Source of the DNA: an uncultured Erwinia sp.
GTDB lineage: Bacteria > Pseudomonadota > Gammaproteobacteria > Enterobacterales > Enterobacteriaceae
Length of the DNA: 51,960 bases
Assembly: GCA_913775305.1 (NCBI GenBank)
Contig: CAJYIY010000107.1
Span: 1 to 51,960 of the forward strand
Reading direction: 5' to 3'
The notes beneath the pieces were generated by a model. It worked only from the letters and a program-made list of their open reading frames with translations, was not told the DNA's origin and searched no databases. This document shows positions 37,997-47,855 of the stretch, one piece after another. The number at the start of each line of letters is the position of its first letter. Position 1 is the stretch's first letter. A program made the translations under genes and the position numbers.

Positions 37997-38998
37997 ATGA
38001 TTCGCTTTGCCGTCGTAGGAACCAACTGGATCACCCGTCAGTTTGTCGATGCCGCTCATGAAACGGGTAAATTTAAGCTGACCGCCGTCTATTCCCGCAC
38101 GCTGGAGCAGGCGCGGACCTTCGCCAGCGACTATCCGGTCGAACAGCTTTTTGACTCGCTGGAAGAGATGGCCCGCTCCGATCTGATCGATGCCGTTTAT
38201 ATCGCCAGCCCTAACGCCCTGCACTGCCCGCAGTCGCTGGTTTTCTTACGCCATCGCAAGCACGTGATCTGTGAGAAACCGCTGGCGTCGAACCTGCATG
38301 AGGCTGAAGAGATGGTCGCCTGCGCACGTGAGCATCAGGTGGTGCTATTCGAAGCGTTCAAAACCGCCAGCCTGCCGAACTTCCAGGTGCTACAGCAGTC
38401 GCTGCCGAAGATTGGCATACTGCGTAAAGCGTTGATTAATTACTGCCAGTACTCCTCGCGCTATCAGCGCTACCTCGACGGTGAAAACCCGAATACCTTT
38501 AATCCGCGCTGGTCCAACGGATCGATTATGGATATTGGCTACTACTGTCTTGGCACGGCGGTCAGCCTGTGGGGCGAGCCGCAGAAGGTTATCGCCAGCG
38601 CCACGCTGCTGGAAAGCGGCGTCGATGGCGCAGGAACCGTGCTGCTGGACTACGGCAGCTTCGATGTGATCCTGCAACATTCCAAAATCAGCCAGTCATT
38701 ATTGCCGAGCGAAATCCAGGGTGAGGCCGGTTCGCTGGTGATCGAACAGGTTTCCGAATGCCAGAATATCAGCTTTGTGGCGCGCGGCGCGAAGCCCCAG
38801 GATCTCAGCCAGCCGCAGCACATCAATACCATGCTGTACGAGGCCGAAGCCTTTGCCCGGCTGATTGAAACCAACGCCGTAAATCATCCCGGCCTGAACT
38901 GTTCGTTGAGCGTGGCGCGGCTGCTGACCGAAATCCGCCGCCAGACTGGCGTGGTGTTCCCTGCCGACCTCCAGCAACCCACGTCAGCCCATGGATAA
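37997..38998 (+). CDS. ygjR: YgjR, Gfo/Idh/MocA-family oxidoreductase
   Basis: 333 aa from the ATG reading MIRFAVVGTNWITRQF, with GGAA 8 nt upstream; the upstream ATG (37985) and the long open frame before it lack family similarity. The N-terminal Rossmann fold has GTNWIT in place of GxGxxG, and CEKPLASN is the EKP motif with the catalytic Lys. The C-terminal part SSRYQRYLDGENPNTFNP is nearly identical to E. coli YgjR. Substrate unknown. Confidence 0.93.
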   Translation: MIRFAVVGTNWITRQFVDAAHETGKFKLTAVYSRTLEQARTFASDYPVEQLFDSLEEMARSDLIDAVYIASPNALHCPQSLVFLRHRKHVICEKPLASNLHEAEEMVACAREHQVVLFEAFKTASLPNFQVLQQSLPKIGILRKALINYCQYSSRYQRYLDGENPNTFNPRWSNGSIMDIGYYCLGTAVSLWGEPQKVIASATLLESGVDGAGTVLLDYGSFDVILQHSKISQSLLPSEIQGEAGSLVIEQVSECQNISFVARGAKPQDLSQPQHINTMLYEAEAFARLIETNAVNHPGLNCSLSVARLLTEIRRQTGVVFPADLQQPTSAHG

Positions 38999-39188
38999 CC
39001 ACAAATGCCACCGTGCTGTGGACATATCGCGCAGCAGCACGGCTTTATGCTGACCGATAGCGGCTGATTCCGAATTTTCGCTTCCCCTGACACAACATTT
39101 CCTTATACTTCCCTGCGCAAACACACAGAAGCCGCCGAAAACAGTGCCGCGCGGCAGAACTACAGATAACGACAGTGATGTAAATATT

Positions 39189-40439
39189 ATGAGTAGAGAA
39201 AACAGGGGGCGCGGAATAATCCAGCGCCTGATGCAGGGAAGTCTGGTAACACAAATCATGATCGGACTGCTGGCGGGTATCGCGCTGGCCTGGTTTTCGA
39301 AAAGCAATGCGCTGGCCGTTGGTCTGCTGGGGGAACTGTTCGTCAGCGCCCTGAAAGCCGTCGCGCCGGTTCTGGTTTTGGTGCTGGTTATTGCGTCAAT
39401 CGCCAGCCATCAGCAGGGGCAGAAAACCAATATTCGCCCGATTGTGATGCTGTACCTGCTCAGCACCTTCTGCGCCGCTGTGGTGGCCGTGGTGGCCAGC
39501 CACCTGCTGCCGCAGTCACTGACGCTGCGCACGGCAAGTACCGAAATCACCCCGCCTTCCGGCATCCTGGAAGTGCTCGACGGCCTGCTGATGAGCATGG
39601 TAGCCAACCCGATTGAAGCCCTGATGAAAGCCAACTACATCGGCATTCTGGTGTGGGGTATCGGCCTGGGCCTGGCGTTCCGCCACAGCAGCGCCAGCAC
39701 CCGCACCTTTCTCAGCGATGCCTCTGATGCCGTTACCCGCCTGGTGCGCGTGGTGATCCGCTTCGCGCCAATCGGTATCTTTGGTCTGGTCGGTTCGATC
39801 CTGGCCTCTACCGGTTTTGAAGCACTGTGGGATTACGCCCATCTCCTTGGCCTGCTGCTGGGCTGTATGCTGCTGATGGCGCTGGTGTTTAACCCACTGC
39901 TGGTGTGGTGGCAGATCCGCCGTAACCCTTATCCGCTGGTGTTTACCTGCCTGCGTGAAAGCGGCGTAACCGCCTTCTTCACTCGCAGCTCAGCGGCGAA
40001 TATTCCGGTCAATATGGCACTGGCGAAAAAGCTGAATCTGGATGAGGACACCTATTCCGTTTCGATTCCGGTCGGCGCCAACATCAGTATGGCCGGGGCG
40101 TCAATTACCATTACCGTGCTGACGCTGGCGGCGGTAAACACGCTGGGAATTCATATTGATATTGGCACGGCAATCCTGCTGAGCCTGGTGGCCTCCATCT
40201 GTGCCTGCGGTGCCTCCGGCGTGGCCGGTGGCTCGCTGCTGCTGATCCCGGTGGCCTGTAATATGTTTGGTATTCCAAATGAAGTTGCCATGCAGGTGGT
40301 GGCCGTCGGCTTTATTATCGGCGTCCTGCAGGATTCTGCGGAAACCGCACTGAACTCGTCAGCGGATATTCTGTTTACCGCCGCAGCCTGTATGGCGGAA
40401 GAACGCCGCGCGGGCGTCACGGGGAAGTCTCAGCCGTAA
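39189..40439 (+). CDS. sstT: SstT, serine/threonine:sodium symporter
   Basis: 416 aa from the ATG aligning with E. coli SstT (414). It takes up L-serine and L-threonine with sodium. Eight membrane helices and two re-entrant loops are expected. [14 protein letters not shown] and the [10 protein letters not shown] region bind substrate and sodium. The ribosome binding site is poor. An earlier start at 39144 would add 15 residues without family similarity. Confidence 0.95.
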   Translation: MSRENRGRGIIQRLMQGSLVTQIMIGLLAGIALAWFSKSNALAVGLLGELFVSALKAVAPVLVLVLVIASIASHQQGQKTNIRPIVMLYLLSTFCAAVVAVVASHLLPQSLTLRTASTEITPPSGILEVLDGLLMSMVANPIEALMKANYIGILVWGIGLGLAFRHSSASTRTFLSDASDAVTRLVRVVIRFAPIGIFGLVGSILASTGFEALWDYAHLLGLLLGCMLLMALVFNPLLVWWQIRRNPYPLVFTCLRESGVTAFFTRSSAANIPVNMALAKKLNLDEDTYSVSIPVGANISMAGASITITVLTLAAVNTLGIHIDIGTAILLSLVASICACGASGVAGGSLLLIPVACNMFGIPNEVAMQVVAVGFIIGVLQDSAETALNSSADILFTAAACMAEERRAGVTGKSQP

Positions 40440-40596
40440 TTCTGCCTGGTCTGGTTTCCCGCTCTGCGGAGAAACCAGACCGTTACGTAGCCACGCCAGC
40501 AACAAACCGTATTCAGACGACGGAGCTGTGGGTGCTGACACTTCAGCAGCGCTGACCCTCATGCAGTTTCTCAATACGCACTGCCGCATTCCGCTC

Positions 40597-40673
40597 CAGC
40601 TCTCAGCTCTCAGCTCTCAGCTCTCAGCTCTCAGCCTACAGCCTACAGCCTACAGCCTACAGCCTACAGCGTA
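40597..40673. repeat. Eleven tandem heptamers, CAGCTCT x5 then CAGCCTA x5 plus CAGCGTA
   Basis: Five exact copies of CAGCTCT (40597-40631) are followed by five exact copies of CAGCCTA (40632-40666) and one CAGCGTA. The array lies after sstT and reaches into the last codons of uxaA; the uxaA stop (40664-40666) is part of the last exact unit. Two homogeneous blocks point to recent slippage expansion. Confidence 0.95.
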
Positions 40674-42151
40674 ACCCCACTTTTAAAGATCGCCAGTTCG
40701 CGGAACTCATTCACTTCGTTGCGTGTCGGTCGCCCGTTGGCGATCTCAACGAGGGTATCGACAAAGCTCGCCAGCAGATCCGACATCGCAGTGCCGTCAA
40801 TGAGCTTCCCGGCATCGAAATCAATCCAGTGCGGTTTCTTGTTCGCCAGTTCGCTGTTGGTGGCCAGCTTCACCGTGGGCACAAATCCACCGTAGGGCGT
40901 GCCGCGACCGGTGCTGAACAGCACCATATGGCAGCCCGCACCGGCCAGGGCGCTGGTGGCGACCGCATCGTTGCCCGGCGCACTCAGCAGGTTCAGGCCC
41001 GGCACTTTCAGGCGCTCACCGTACTTCAGTACGTCCACCACCTGGCTCTGCCCGGCTTTCTGCGTACAGCCCAGCGACTTCTCCTCCAGTGTGGTTATCC
41101 CACCCGCTTTGTTGCCCGGTGACGGGTTCTCATAAATTGGCTGGTCATGGGCGATAAAGTATCGCTTGAAGTCGTTCACCATGCTGACGGTTTTGTCAAA
41201 GGTTGCTTCATCGCGGCAGCGGCTCATCAGAATACGCTCCGCACCAAACATTTCCGGCACTTCGGTCAGTACCGTGGTTCCACCATTGGCAATCATCTGA
41301 TCCGAGAAGCGACCCAGCAGCGGATTGGCGGTAATGCCGGAGAGACCGTCCGAACCGCCGCATTCCAGACCAAACTTCAGCTCGCTGAGTTTGCCCGGCT
41401 GGCGCTGGTCATGGCGCATTATCTCGTAAAGCTCGTGCAGCAGCGCCAGTCCGGCCTCCACTTCATCATCCTGCTGCTGACAAATCATATAGCGCACCCG
41501 GCTGTCATCACTGTCGCCCAGCGTCTGGCGAAACTCATCCACCTGATTGTTTTCACAACCGAGGCCAATCACCAGCACCGCTCCGGCGTTCGGGTGACGT
41601 ACCATGTTCTGCAGCATGGTGCGAGTATTCTCGTGGTCCTGGCCCAGCTGTGAACAGCCAAAGGTATGGCTGAACAGGTACGCACCGTCGATCCCTTCCG
41701 CCTGATGAGTCTCTTTCAGAAACCGCTGCAGAATTTGCCGGGCGATGCCGTTAACACAGCCGACCGTGGGCAGGATCCACAGCTCGTTGCGGATACCGAC
41801 ATCGCCATTGCCACGGCGAAAGATCTGCACTTCACGATCCGCCGCCTGCGGCGGTAAGGTGGCAAAGTCAGGCAGATAATCATACTCATCCAGATCGCTC
41901 AGATTGGTGCGGGCGTTCTGCGTATGAATGATTTCACCCGGCACAACGGGGCGGGTGGCGTGACCAATCGGCAGGCCATATTTCATCACCAGACTGCCGG
42001 TTTCTAGCGGCTGGAGGGCAAATTTATGCCCGCGTCCGACCGGCTGCGCCAGCACTACCCTCTGCTCTCCAACAGTGACCTGCTCACCCGCCTCCAGGTC
42101 ACGCAGCGCGACGGCAACGTTATCCAGATCGTGAATTTTGACACTTTGCAT
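40664..42151 (-). CDS. uxaA: UxaA, altronate dehydratase
   Basis: 495 aa, the E. coli length, from ATG 42151 (a longer frame exists). It converts D-altronate to 2-keto-3-deoxygluconate in galacturonate breakdown. The N-terminal SAF domain (about 1-80) has PVGRGHKFAL; the large domain has NELWILPTVGCVNG, SHTFGCSQLGQDH and GCTQKAGQSQVVDVL for iron. It is 10 bp after uxaB in the same operon. The gene ends inside the heptamer array. Confidence 0.96.
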   Translation of the reverse strand: MQSVKIHDLDNVAVALRDLEAGEQVTVGEQRVVLAQPVGRGHKFALQPLETGSLVMKYGLPIGHATRPVVPGEIIHTQNARTNLSDLDEYDYLPDFATLPPQAADREVQIFRRGNGDVGIRNELWILPTVGCVNGIARQILQRFLKETHQAEGIDGAYLFSHTFGCSQLGQDHENTRTMLQNMVRHPNAGAVLVIGLGCENNQVDEFRQTLGDSDDSRVRYMICQQQDDEVEAGLALLHELYEIMRHDQRQPGKLSELKFGLECGGSDGLSGITANPLLGRFSDQMIANGGTTVLTEVPEMFGAERILMSRCRDEATFDKTVSMVNDFKRYFIAHDQPIYENPSPGNKAGGITTLEEKSLGCTQKAGQSQVVDVLKYGERLKVPGLNLLSAPGNDAVATSALAGAGCHMVLFSTGRGTPYGGFVPTVKLATNSELANKKPHWIDFDAGKLIDGTAMSDLLASFVDTLVEIANGRPTRNEVNEFRELAIFKSGVTL

Positions 42152-42161
42152 GGCGAATACC

Positions 42162-43610
42162 TTACTTAATCTGCGCCAGTGCGGCGCGCATACCAACGGT
42201 CATCATCTGTTCCAGCTGTGCGGTGACGCTCGCTGTCAGACCCGGAAGACGGTTCAGATCCTGTTCCCAGTGGGCTGCATCAGCCAGCACTTCGCTGACC
42301 AGCTGGCTGAGGGCGATATCCTGTTGATCCACCCGCTGCCACAGGGAAGCGAAGCGCGTCAGCCAGTGGGCATCGTCCTGCAGCGCGTAGCGTTTTCCGC
42401 TGCGTTCGCCACGGTAATACGCCAGCAGTGCCGCCAGGGCGAAGCTCAGGCGCGGCGATGGCGCTCCCCGACGTTCAATCTGCGTCAGCAGCGCGGGCAA
42501 CAGCCGGGTGCGGAATTTGGTCATGCCGTTCAGCGCAATCGCACTCAGCTGGTGGCGGATAAAGGGGTTGCGGAAGCGGTTAAGTACCGCATCCGCAAAG
42601 GTATTCAGCTCTTCCGGCGGCTGTGACAGCGTCGGGATAATCTCCTGTCGCAGGGTGGCATCAATAAAGTCAGCGATATCTGCGTCATCCATCGCTTCAC
42701 CGACGGTATCCAGCCCGGCGAGAAACGCCACCGGCACCATCGCGGTGTGCGCGCCGTTCAGGATCGCCACCTTGCGCGCCTTATAGGGTGCGATATCGTC
42801 GACCAGGCGAATATTCAGCGGCAGCTGGTCGAGGCGCAGCGCCTGCGTCAGCCACGCCGGCCCGGCAATAATCAGCTGGTAGTAAACCTCACCCGCCACC
42901 AGATAGTCATCGTGATAGCCAAGCTCAGCGTGCAGATCGGCGGCATCATCGGGATAGCCGGTCACAATGCGGTCAACCAGCGTGGAGCAGAAGGTGTTGC
43001 TCTGCTCTACCCACAGGCAAAACGCCGCAGGTAATTGCCAGGCGTGGGCCTGGTGCAGTACCCGCTCACGCAGCACCGCACCGTTATCGTCGATCAGCTC
43101 GCAGGGCAGGATCACCCAGCCTTTATCCGTTGCACCGTCGAAATGCCGCCAGCGTTCCAGCAGCAACCGCGTCAGTTTGGCCGGGAAGCTGGCCGGTGGG
43201 GCGCTGTCGGGCGTATCGCCCGCATCAAGGCAGATACCCGCTTCGGTGGTATTGGAGAAAACGAATTTCATCTCCGGGCTGCGTGCCAGCGCAAGAAATG
43301 CTTCGTAGTCGTCCACCGGATGTATTTCACGGTTAACCGAGCGGATCAGCCGCGCTTCGCTGACTACGTTTCCCTGGTCGTTGATACCGCGTATCAGCGT
43401 GGTGTACAGCCCCTGCTGGCTGTTCAGGCTGCGCTTCGCGGCGGCGTTACGTGGCCTGACGACCACTACGCCTGCATCCAGATCGGTGTGCTGGTTCAAC
43501 AGGTCTAACTGCCAGTCGATAAAGGCACGAAGAAAATTGCCTTCACCAAACTGGATCACGCGCTCGGTGTCCTGGCGGCCTGGAAAATTCTCGCGGTTCA
43601 GCATCGGCAT
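42162..43610 (-). CDS. uxaB: UxaB, tagaturonate reductase
   Basis: 482 aa (E. coli 483). It reduces D-tagaturonate to D-altronate with NADH. Mannitol dehydrogenase-type fold: the N-terminal [13 protein letters not shown] binds NAD, and [24 protein letters not shown] is the catalytic region. AGGGGATACCC before ATG. First gene of uxaBA, with an ExuR-type site 44-52 bp upstream. uxaC, needed for the step before, is not in the window. Confidence 0.96.
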   Translation of the reverse strand: MPMLNRENFPGRQDTERVIQFGEGNFLRAFIDWQLDLLNQHTDLDAGVVVVRPRNAAAKRSLNSQQGLYTTLIRGINDQGNVVSEARLIRSVNREIHPVDDYEAFLALARSPEMKFVFSNTTEAGICLDAGDTPDSAPPASFPAKLTRLLLERWRHFDGATDKGWVILPCELIDDNGAVLRERVLHQAHAWQLPAAFCLWVEQSNTFCSTLVDRIVTGYPDDAADLHAELGYHDDYLVAGEVYYQLIIAGPAWLTQALRLDQLPLNIRLVDDIAPYKARKVAILNGAHTAMVPVAFLAGLDTVGEAMDDADIADFIDATLRQEIIPTLSQPPEELNTFADAVLNRFRNPFIRHQLSAIALNGMTKFRTRLLPALLTQIERRGAPSPRLSFALAALLAYYRGERSGKRYALQDDAHWLTRFASLWQRVDQQDIALSQLVSEVLADAAHWEQDLNRLPGLTASVTAQLEQMMTVGMRAALAQIK

Positions 43611-43653
43611 TGGGTATCCCCTGGAAATTTCGCTGTTTCAATCCAGCAAAGTT

Positions 43654-43662
43654 ATCATACCA
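43654..43662 (-). promoter_or_regulatory. ExuR-type site before uxaB
   Basis: On the minus strand the stretch AATTGGTATGATAAC contains TGGTATGAT and closely follows the ExuR/UxuR pattern AATTGGTATACCAATT. Located 44-52 bp before the uxaB start, fitting repression of uxaBA. Confidence 0.65.
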
Positions 43663-43835
43663 ATTATGCCGGGCGTTGAAGAAATAGTGAGTCACCGATC
43701 ACAAAAACCGCTATTCCCTGCGGCTAATGACCTTTCCCTCACCACCAAAATAATTATAACTCATTGTAAAAAATAACAAATTTAAACTCAGCGTTTACAC
43801 TGCCACTGGCTATGCGGTATTGAGCTCAGAATTAA

Positions 43836-43844
43836 TGGTATAAC
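43836..43844 (+). promoter_or_regulatory. ExuR-type site in the uxaB-exuR gap
   Basis: AATGGTATAACACC with the core TGGTATAAC, midway in the 362-bp gap between the divergent uxaB and exuR genes. The same core recurs before exuR. The rest of the gap is partly AT-rich (43745-43790) and contains no gene. Confidence 0.6.
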
Positions 43845-43927
43845 ACCTTTGTCGACAGCACGGCACGGATCCTGACGGGGTGCATATCGGGACAAGAACG
43901 CACGTCTGTTTTTTAGCATCACGAAAG

Positions 43928-43936
43928 TGGTATAAC
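43928..43936 (+). promoter_or_regulatory. ExuR-type site before exuR
   Basis: GTGGTATAACAGC with the core TGGTATAAC, about 37-45 bp before the exuR start. It indicates that ExuR represses its own gene. Confidence 0.6.
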
Positions 43937-43972
43937 AGCTTCATGCAAACATTGTGTATTGGAGCATGAACC

Positions 43973-44749
43973 ATGCAACAGATCGACTCACGTCGTCTCT
44001 ACCAGCAGCTGGCAGCAGAGTTGAAACGACGCCTTGAACAAGGCCAGTACCGGGTGGGTGACAAACTGCCCGCCGAGCGTTTTATTGCGGAAGAGATGAG
44101 CGTCAGTCGGACCGTGGTGCGCGAGGCGATCATTATGCTGGAAGTGGAAGGATACGTTGAAGTGCGTAAAGGCTCCGGTATCCATGTGGTGTCACAACAG
44201 CAGAAGAAAAGCGTCACCCCCAGCAGCCAGCTGGAGTTTGCCAGCTTCGGGCCTTTTGAGCTGCTTCAGGCTCGCCAGCTGATTGAAAGCAACGTTGCCG
44301 AGTTTGCCGCCACCCAGGTGACCCGTCAGGATATTGTGCAGCTGATGTCCATTCAGGAGCAGGCTCGCCGCGAAGATCGCTTCCGTGACTCCGAGTGGGA
44401 TATGAAATTTCACGTGCAGATTGCCCTCGCCACACAGAACAGTGCACTGGCGGCAATTGTTGAAAAAATGTGGTTACACCGGCTAGACAATCCTTACTGG
44501 CTAAAACTGCATGAACATATCGATGAACGCTCGATTGAAAGCTGGTGCGAGGATCATGATAACATCCTGAAAGCGCTGATTCGTAAGGACCCGGCAGGCA
44601 GCAAGCTGGCGATGTGGCAGCACCTGGAAAATACCCGCCAGATGCTGTTCAATGCCACAACAGATGACTTTGAATTTAACGTAGACCGGTACATGTTTGC
44701 TGAAAATCCGGTTATCGCTCTGGATAGCCTCGCCAGCGACGAAAAGTAA
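43973..44749 (+). CDS. exuR: ExuR, GntR-family repressor of hexuronate genes
   Basis: 258 aa. N-terminal winged helix-turn-helix of GntR type ([24 protein letters not shown], here as [20 protein letters not shown], about residues 29-48) and a FadR-type helical effector domain. In E. coli it represses uxaCA, uxaB and exuT and is released by galacturonate. GGAG 8 nt before ATG. Divergent from uxaBA, with three likely binding sites in the gap. exuT is not adjacent here. Confidence 0.95.
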   Translation: MQQIDSRRLYQQLAAELKRRLEQGQYRVGDKLPAERFIAEEMSVSRTVVREAIIMLEVEGYVEVRKGSGIHVVSQQQKKSVTPSSQLEFASFGPFELLQARQLIESNVAEFAATQVTRQDIVQLMSIQEQARREDRFRDSEWDMKFHVQIALATQNSALAAIVEKMWLHRLDNPYWLKLHEHIDERSIESWCEDHDNILKALIRKDPAGSKLAMWQHLENTRQMLFNATTDDFEFNVDRYMFAENPVIALDSLASDEK

Positions 44750-44812
44750 GCCTTTTCACGTGGATTGAGTCAGCTTACGTTCACTTATGTCAGCCAGTGT
44801 AAAACTCCTTCA

Positions 44813-44860
44813 CGCCGGACCTGTCGAACGGTAAAACATCCTTGGGTCCGGTGTTTCTTC
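44813..44860 (+). terminator. Likely exuR terminator
   Basis: CGCCGGACC and GGTCCGGTG pair over 9 bp (one G-U) around a long 23-nt loop and are followed by TTTCTTCC. Located about 65 nt after the exuR stop. Long loop, so moderate trust. Confidence 0.5.
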
Positions 44861-45045
44861 CTGTCCAGACTTGCTTAACTTTGTTACAGTTATCTTCTGT
44901 TTTTACCCTTTGTAAAAGACTTTAAGATTTCGATGCTTTTTCTGGCCACTCTGTTTAGCCGCCCGCGCATCTGCACCACTCAAATAATGAATTCAGCATG
45001 TAGAATTGCTTTCAACCGGGCCAACTATGATGTTCAGGACTATTT

Positions 45046-45711
45046 ATGGATATTTTTAAAGATTTAATCCACGCCTTATGGCAGCAAGATTACATCACGC
45101 TGGCTGACCCCACGCTGGTCTGGGCGCTTTACTTCATCCTGTTTATGATTCTGTTTCTGGAAAATGGCCTGCTTCCGGCTGCGTTTCTTCCCGGCGACAG
45201 CCTGCTGATTCTGGTCGGCGTGCTGATTGCGAAAGGCACCATGAGTTTTCCACTCACGCTGTTCATCCTCACCACCGGCGCCAGCCTTGGCTGCTGGGTC
45301 AGTTATATTCAGGGCAAGTGGCTCGGCAATACGCCGCTGGTACAAAAATGGCTTTCGCATCTTCCCGCTCAGTATCATCAGCGCGCCCACCAGCTGTTCC
45401 ATCGCCACGGGCTTTCAGCACTGCTGATTGGGCGGTTTATCGCCTTTGTTCGTACGCTGTTACCCACTATTGCCGGGCTTTCCGGCCTCAGCAATGCGCG
45501 CTTCCAGTTCTTCAACTGGATGAGCGGCCTGCTGTGGGTTCTGATTCTGACCGTGCTGGGCTTTGCGCTGGGTAAAACGCCGCTGTTCCGTAAATACGAA
45601 GACCAGCTGATGTTCTGCCTGATGCTTCTGCCGCTGGTGCTGCTGGTCTTTGGTCTCTGTGGTTCTCTGTATGTGCTGTGGCGTAAAAAAACGTCGCAGG
45701 GAGGCAAGTAA
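45046..45711 (+). CDS. yqjA: YqjA, DedA-family membrane protein
   Basis: 221 aa (E. coli 220). DedA proteins act in lipid carrier/phospholipid transport across the inner membrane, and E. coli YqjA is needed for proton-motive-force balance and alkaline growth together with YghB. Motifs [16 protein letters not shown] and [19 protein letters not shown] are the conserved family parts. About five membrane segments. The 296-bp gap before it has a palindrome TTTTAC-N5-GTAAAA at 44901-44917 that may be a regulator site. Followed by mzrA after 2 bp. Confidence 0.96.
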   Translation: MDIFKDLIHALWQQDYITLADPTLVWALYFILFMILFLENGLLPAAFLPGDSLLILVGVLIAKGTMSFPLTLFILTTGASLGCWVSYIQGKWLGNTPLVQKWLSHLPAQYHQRAHQLFHRHGLSALLIGRFIAFVRTLLPTIAGLSGLSNARFQFFNWMSGLLWVLILTVLGFALGKTPLFRKYEDQLMFCLMLLPLVLLVFGLCGSLYVLWRKKTSQGGK

Positions 45712-45713
45712 CC

Positions 45714-46103
45714 ATGCCCTCCCTGTTCAAGCTACCGACCAGGATCTTACGTGCAGTGCCCAGGCTTGGGTTGCTGACGGCCTCGCTGCTGACGTTTGCG
45801 CTGGTCGTCGCCCTACTGCCCGCGCTGTTTCGCAGTGAGGCCGCGCTGCAAATCCGGACGTTACGCCAGGGCAACAGCCTGCCCGATGGCTTTTATATCT
45901 ATCAGTCCCTGAGCGCCCAGGGGATTCGCATCAAAAGTATTACCCCGGACCATGATTCACTGGTAATTAGATTCGATTCACAGGAACAAAGCTACGCGGC
46001 GGAAAAGGTGCTGCGCGAGCTGCTGCCTTTTGGCTTCAACATCGCCCGTCAGGAAGATCACGGCGCGGTAAAATGGGTCAACCGTATCAGCCTTCGAACG
46101 TAA
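45714..46103 (+). CDS. mzrA: MzrA, modulator linking CpxAR and EnvZ/OmpR
   Basis: 129 aa (E. coli 127). A small inner-membrane protein with one N-terminal membrane helix (about 15-37) and a periplasmic domain ([17 protein letters not shown]). In E. coli MzrA binds EnvZ and links envelope stress from CpxAR to OmpR output; yqjA-mzrA is one operon there. The 2-bp spacing shows the same here. Confidence 0.92.
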   Translation: MPSLFKLPTRILRAVPRLGLLTASLLTFALVVALLPALFRSEAALQIRTLRQGNSLPDGFYIYQSLSAQGIRIKSITPDHDSLVIRFDSQEQSYAAEKVLRELLPFGFNIARQEDHGAVKWVNRISLRT

Positions 46104-46252
46104 TTCTCCCCGTGACAGCGGAGGTGGAGAGGATTGTTGTTCTGTTTTGAGCTTTTCACTTTTTCTGTCTATGCTTAAACATCTTAATGCCGCCCTGTAC
46201 TCAGGAAATCGACAGCCCCTTGTGGCTGCCATTGCAAAGGAAGGTCACCATT

Positions 46253-46624
46253 ATGAAATACCGCTTAACACTCGCTCTTAGCCTGTTGACTGCGGCCTCA
46301 CTGGCTCAGGCAGGGCCGCTCTGCCAGCAAAAAGAGCAGGCTATTCAGCATCAAATTGATATTGCACGCCAGCATGATAATCAGCGTCAGGTCAACGGAC
46401 TGGAGCGTGCGCTGACTGAAACGCGCGCCCACTGTTCGGATGAAAGCGTCCGAAAGGCTCATCAGGAAAAGATTCAGCAACATCAGAAAAAAGTCACCGA
46501 GCGGGAACACGAACTGCAGCAGGAACGTGACGAGGGTGGCGACAGTAAAAAAATCGCAAAACGTGAAAAAAAACTGGCTGACGCTCAACGCGAGCTGAAG
46601 GAAGTGCAGGCTGCACCCTATTAA
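46253..46624 (+). CDS. yqjC: YqjC, periplasmic DUF1090 protein
   Basis: 123 aa from ATG with AAGGAAGG about 10 nt upstream; the signal peptide is MKYRLTLALSLLTAASLAQA. The mature part is highly charged and helical with two Cys (LCQQ, AHCSD), likely a disulfide. The DUF1090 family has no firm function. First gene of the yqjC-D-E-K group. Confidence 0.93.
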   Translation: MKYRLTLALSLLTAASLAQAGPLCQQKEQAIQHQIDIARQHDNQRQVNGLERALTETRAHCSDESVRKAHQEKIQQHQKKVTEREHELQQERDEGGDSKKIAKREKKLADAQRELKEVQAAPY

Positions 46625-46671
46625 GGTTAGCCGTCTGCCCTAACATTAAAATCATAAGTAAGGAGTCTTCC

Positions 46672-46977
46672 ATGTCTAAAGATACCACGTCAGAACATCT
46701 GCGCGCTGAGCTGAAAACTTTGGCCGATACGCTGGAAGAAGTACTGAGTTCCTCCAGTGAAAAGTCCAAAAACGAGCTGGAAAAACTGCACAGCAAGGCA
46801 CAGAGCGCATTAAAAAACACCCGTGCCCGTCTGGGTGATTCCGGCGAGCGCATCGCGCAGACTACCCGTGAAGCAGCAGACCGCGCTGACGTTTACGTTC
46901 GTGATAATCCCTGGACCAGCGTGGGTATCGGCGCAGCGATCGGTGTGGTATTGGGCGTTCTGCTGACTCGTCGTTAA
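46672..46977 (+). CDS. yqjD: YqjD, tail-anchored ribosome-associated protein
   Basis: 101 aa, same length as in E. coli. The first 75 residues are charged and helical (DUF883: LRAELKTLADTLEEVLSSS). The C-terminus WTSVGIGAAIGVVLGVLLTRR is a glycine-rich membrane anchor. E. coli YqjD binds ribosomes at the membrane in stationary phase under RpoS control. AAGGAG before ATG. yqjE follows after 1 bp. Confidence 0.95.
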   Translation: MSKDTTSEHLRAELKTLADTLEEVLSSSSEKSKNELEKLHSKAQSALKNTRARLGDSGERIAQTTREAADRADVYVRDNPWTSVGIGAAIGVVLGVLLTRR

Positions 46978-46978
46978 T

Positions 46979-47371
46979 ATGAGAGATAATCAGCAAAATC
47001 ATGGCCCCGGCAAAGGGGTCATTAATATCGGGCACCGGATCATCACCACGCTGGTAGGTATCGTTGAAACCCGCCTGCGGCTGGCGGTGGTTGAACTGGA
47101 AGCGGAAAAAGCCAACCTGATTCAGATGATGATCATGGTGGGCCTGACCCTGCTGTTCACCGCATTCGGCCTGATGAGTCTGATGGTACTGGTTATCTGG
47201 GCCGTCGATGCTCAATATCGACTGATGGCGATGGCAATCACCACCGGAGTGCTGTTTGCCCTGGCGCTGATTTTCGGCCTGTGGGCACTGGTAAAATCAC
47301 GGCGCTCCACCCTGCTCAGCGCCAGCCGCAGGGAGCTGGCCAGCGATCGGAAACTGCTGGAGGATGAGTAA
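46979..47371 (+). CDS. yqjE: YqjE, phage-holin-like (DUF1469) membrane protein
   Basis: 130 aa (E. coli 134). Two membrane segments (about 50-75 and 82-105; MMIMVGLTLLFTAFGLMSLM and ATGVLFAL-type) with charged ends. The family resembles holins in layout, but no lysis role is known. It overlaps yqjK by one base (TAATG), so the two are coupled. Confidence 0.93.
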   Translation: MRDNQQNHGPGKGVINIGHRIITTLVGIVETRLRLAVVELEAEKANLIQMMIMVGLTLLFTAFGLMSLMVLVIWAVDAQYRLMAMAITTGVLFALALIFGLWALVKSRRSTLLSASRRELASDRKLLEDE

Positions 47372-47655
47372 TGAGCCGTCGCGATCGTGAAAAGCGTACC
47401 GCTGACCTGCTGCGGCTGATTCAACAGCAGCGTCTGGACTTAAGCGCCGGGCGCAAAGACTGGCTGGAAGCCACCGACCGTTATGACCGGGGCTGGCTGA
47501 GCCTGGTCAGTGCCAAACGCTTCCTGGCGATTGGCAGTGGTGTTTTCGCGATCTGGTCAGTGCGCCATCCCCGTTTCCTCACGCGCTGGGCCCGGCGCGG
47601 TGTGGGTGCCTGGAGCACGTGGCGTATGGTGCGCAACGCCCTGCCGAAACGTTAA
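47371..47655 (+). CDS. yqjK: YqjK-like protein
   Basis: 94 aa, basic, with one weak hydrophobic segment (SAKRFLAIGSGVFAIWSVRH). Matches E. coli YqjK in place and sequence character. Function unknown. It ends the yqjCDEK group and is followed by a terminator. Confidence 0.9.
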   Translation: MSRRDREKRTADLLRLIQQQRLDLSAGRKDWLEATDRYDRGWLSLVSAKRFLAIGSGVFAIWSVRHPRFLTRWARRGVGAWSTWRMVRNALPKR

Positions 47656-47659
47656 ACAT

Positions 47660-47690
47660 TGGCCGCATTGCCCCTTGCGGCCACTCTTTC
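47660..47690 (+). terminator. Terminator of yqjCDEK
   Basis: TGGCCGCA and TGCGGCCA (8 bp, 8-nt loop) are followed by CTCTTTC and, a little further on, AATTTTCTT. It separates this operon from yqjF. A candidate yqjF promoter follows: CTTACA and TATTAT 18 bp apart near 47726-47755. Confidence 0.7.
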
Positions 47691-47855
47691 CAATTTTCTT
47701 GAACAACTTCGACAGATTATCTTGCTTACATTAGCGAAACTCCGCATCTATTATCTCCAACAACGAACGGCACTGAGCGCTAAAACAGCGCCCGGCCAGC
47801 GTAAAACAGGGACCACCTGATAGCACGGTCCATAAAATTCTTGTTGGGGATTATT

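Noticed and set aside
40597-40673. CRISPR array
   Set aside because: Units are 7 bp and directly adjacent, without spacers, and no cas genes are present.
46979-47371. yqjE as a prophage holin
   Set aside because: It lies in the conserved yqjCDEK group with no phage genes nearby; the likeness is only in membrane layout.
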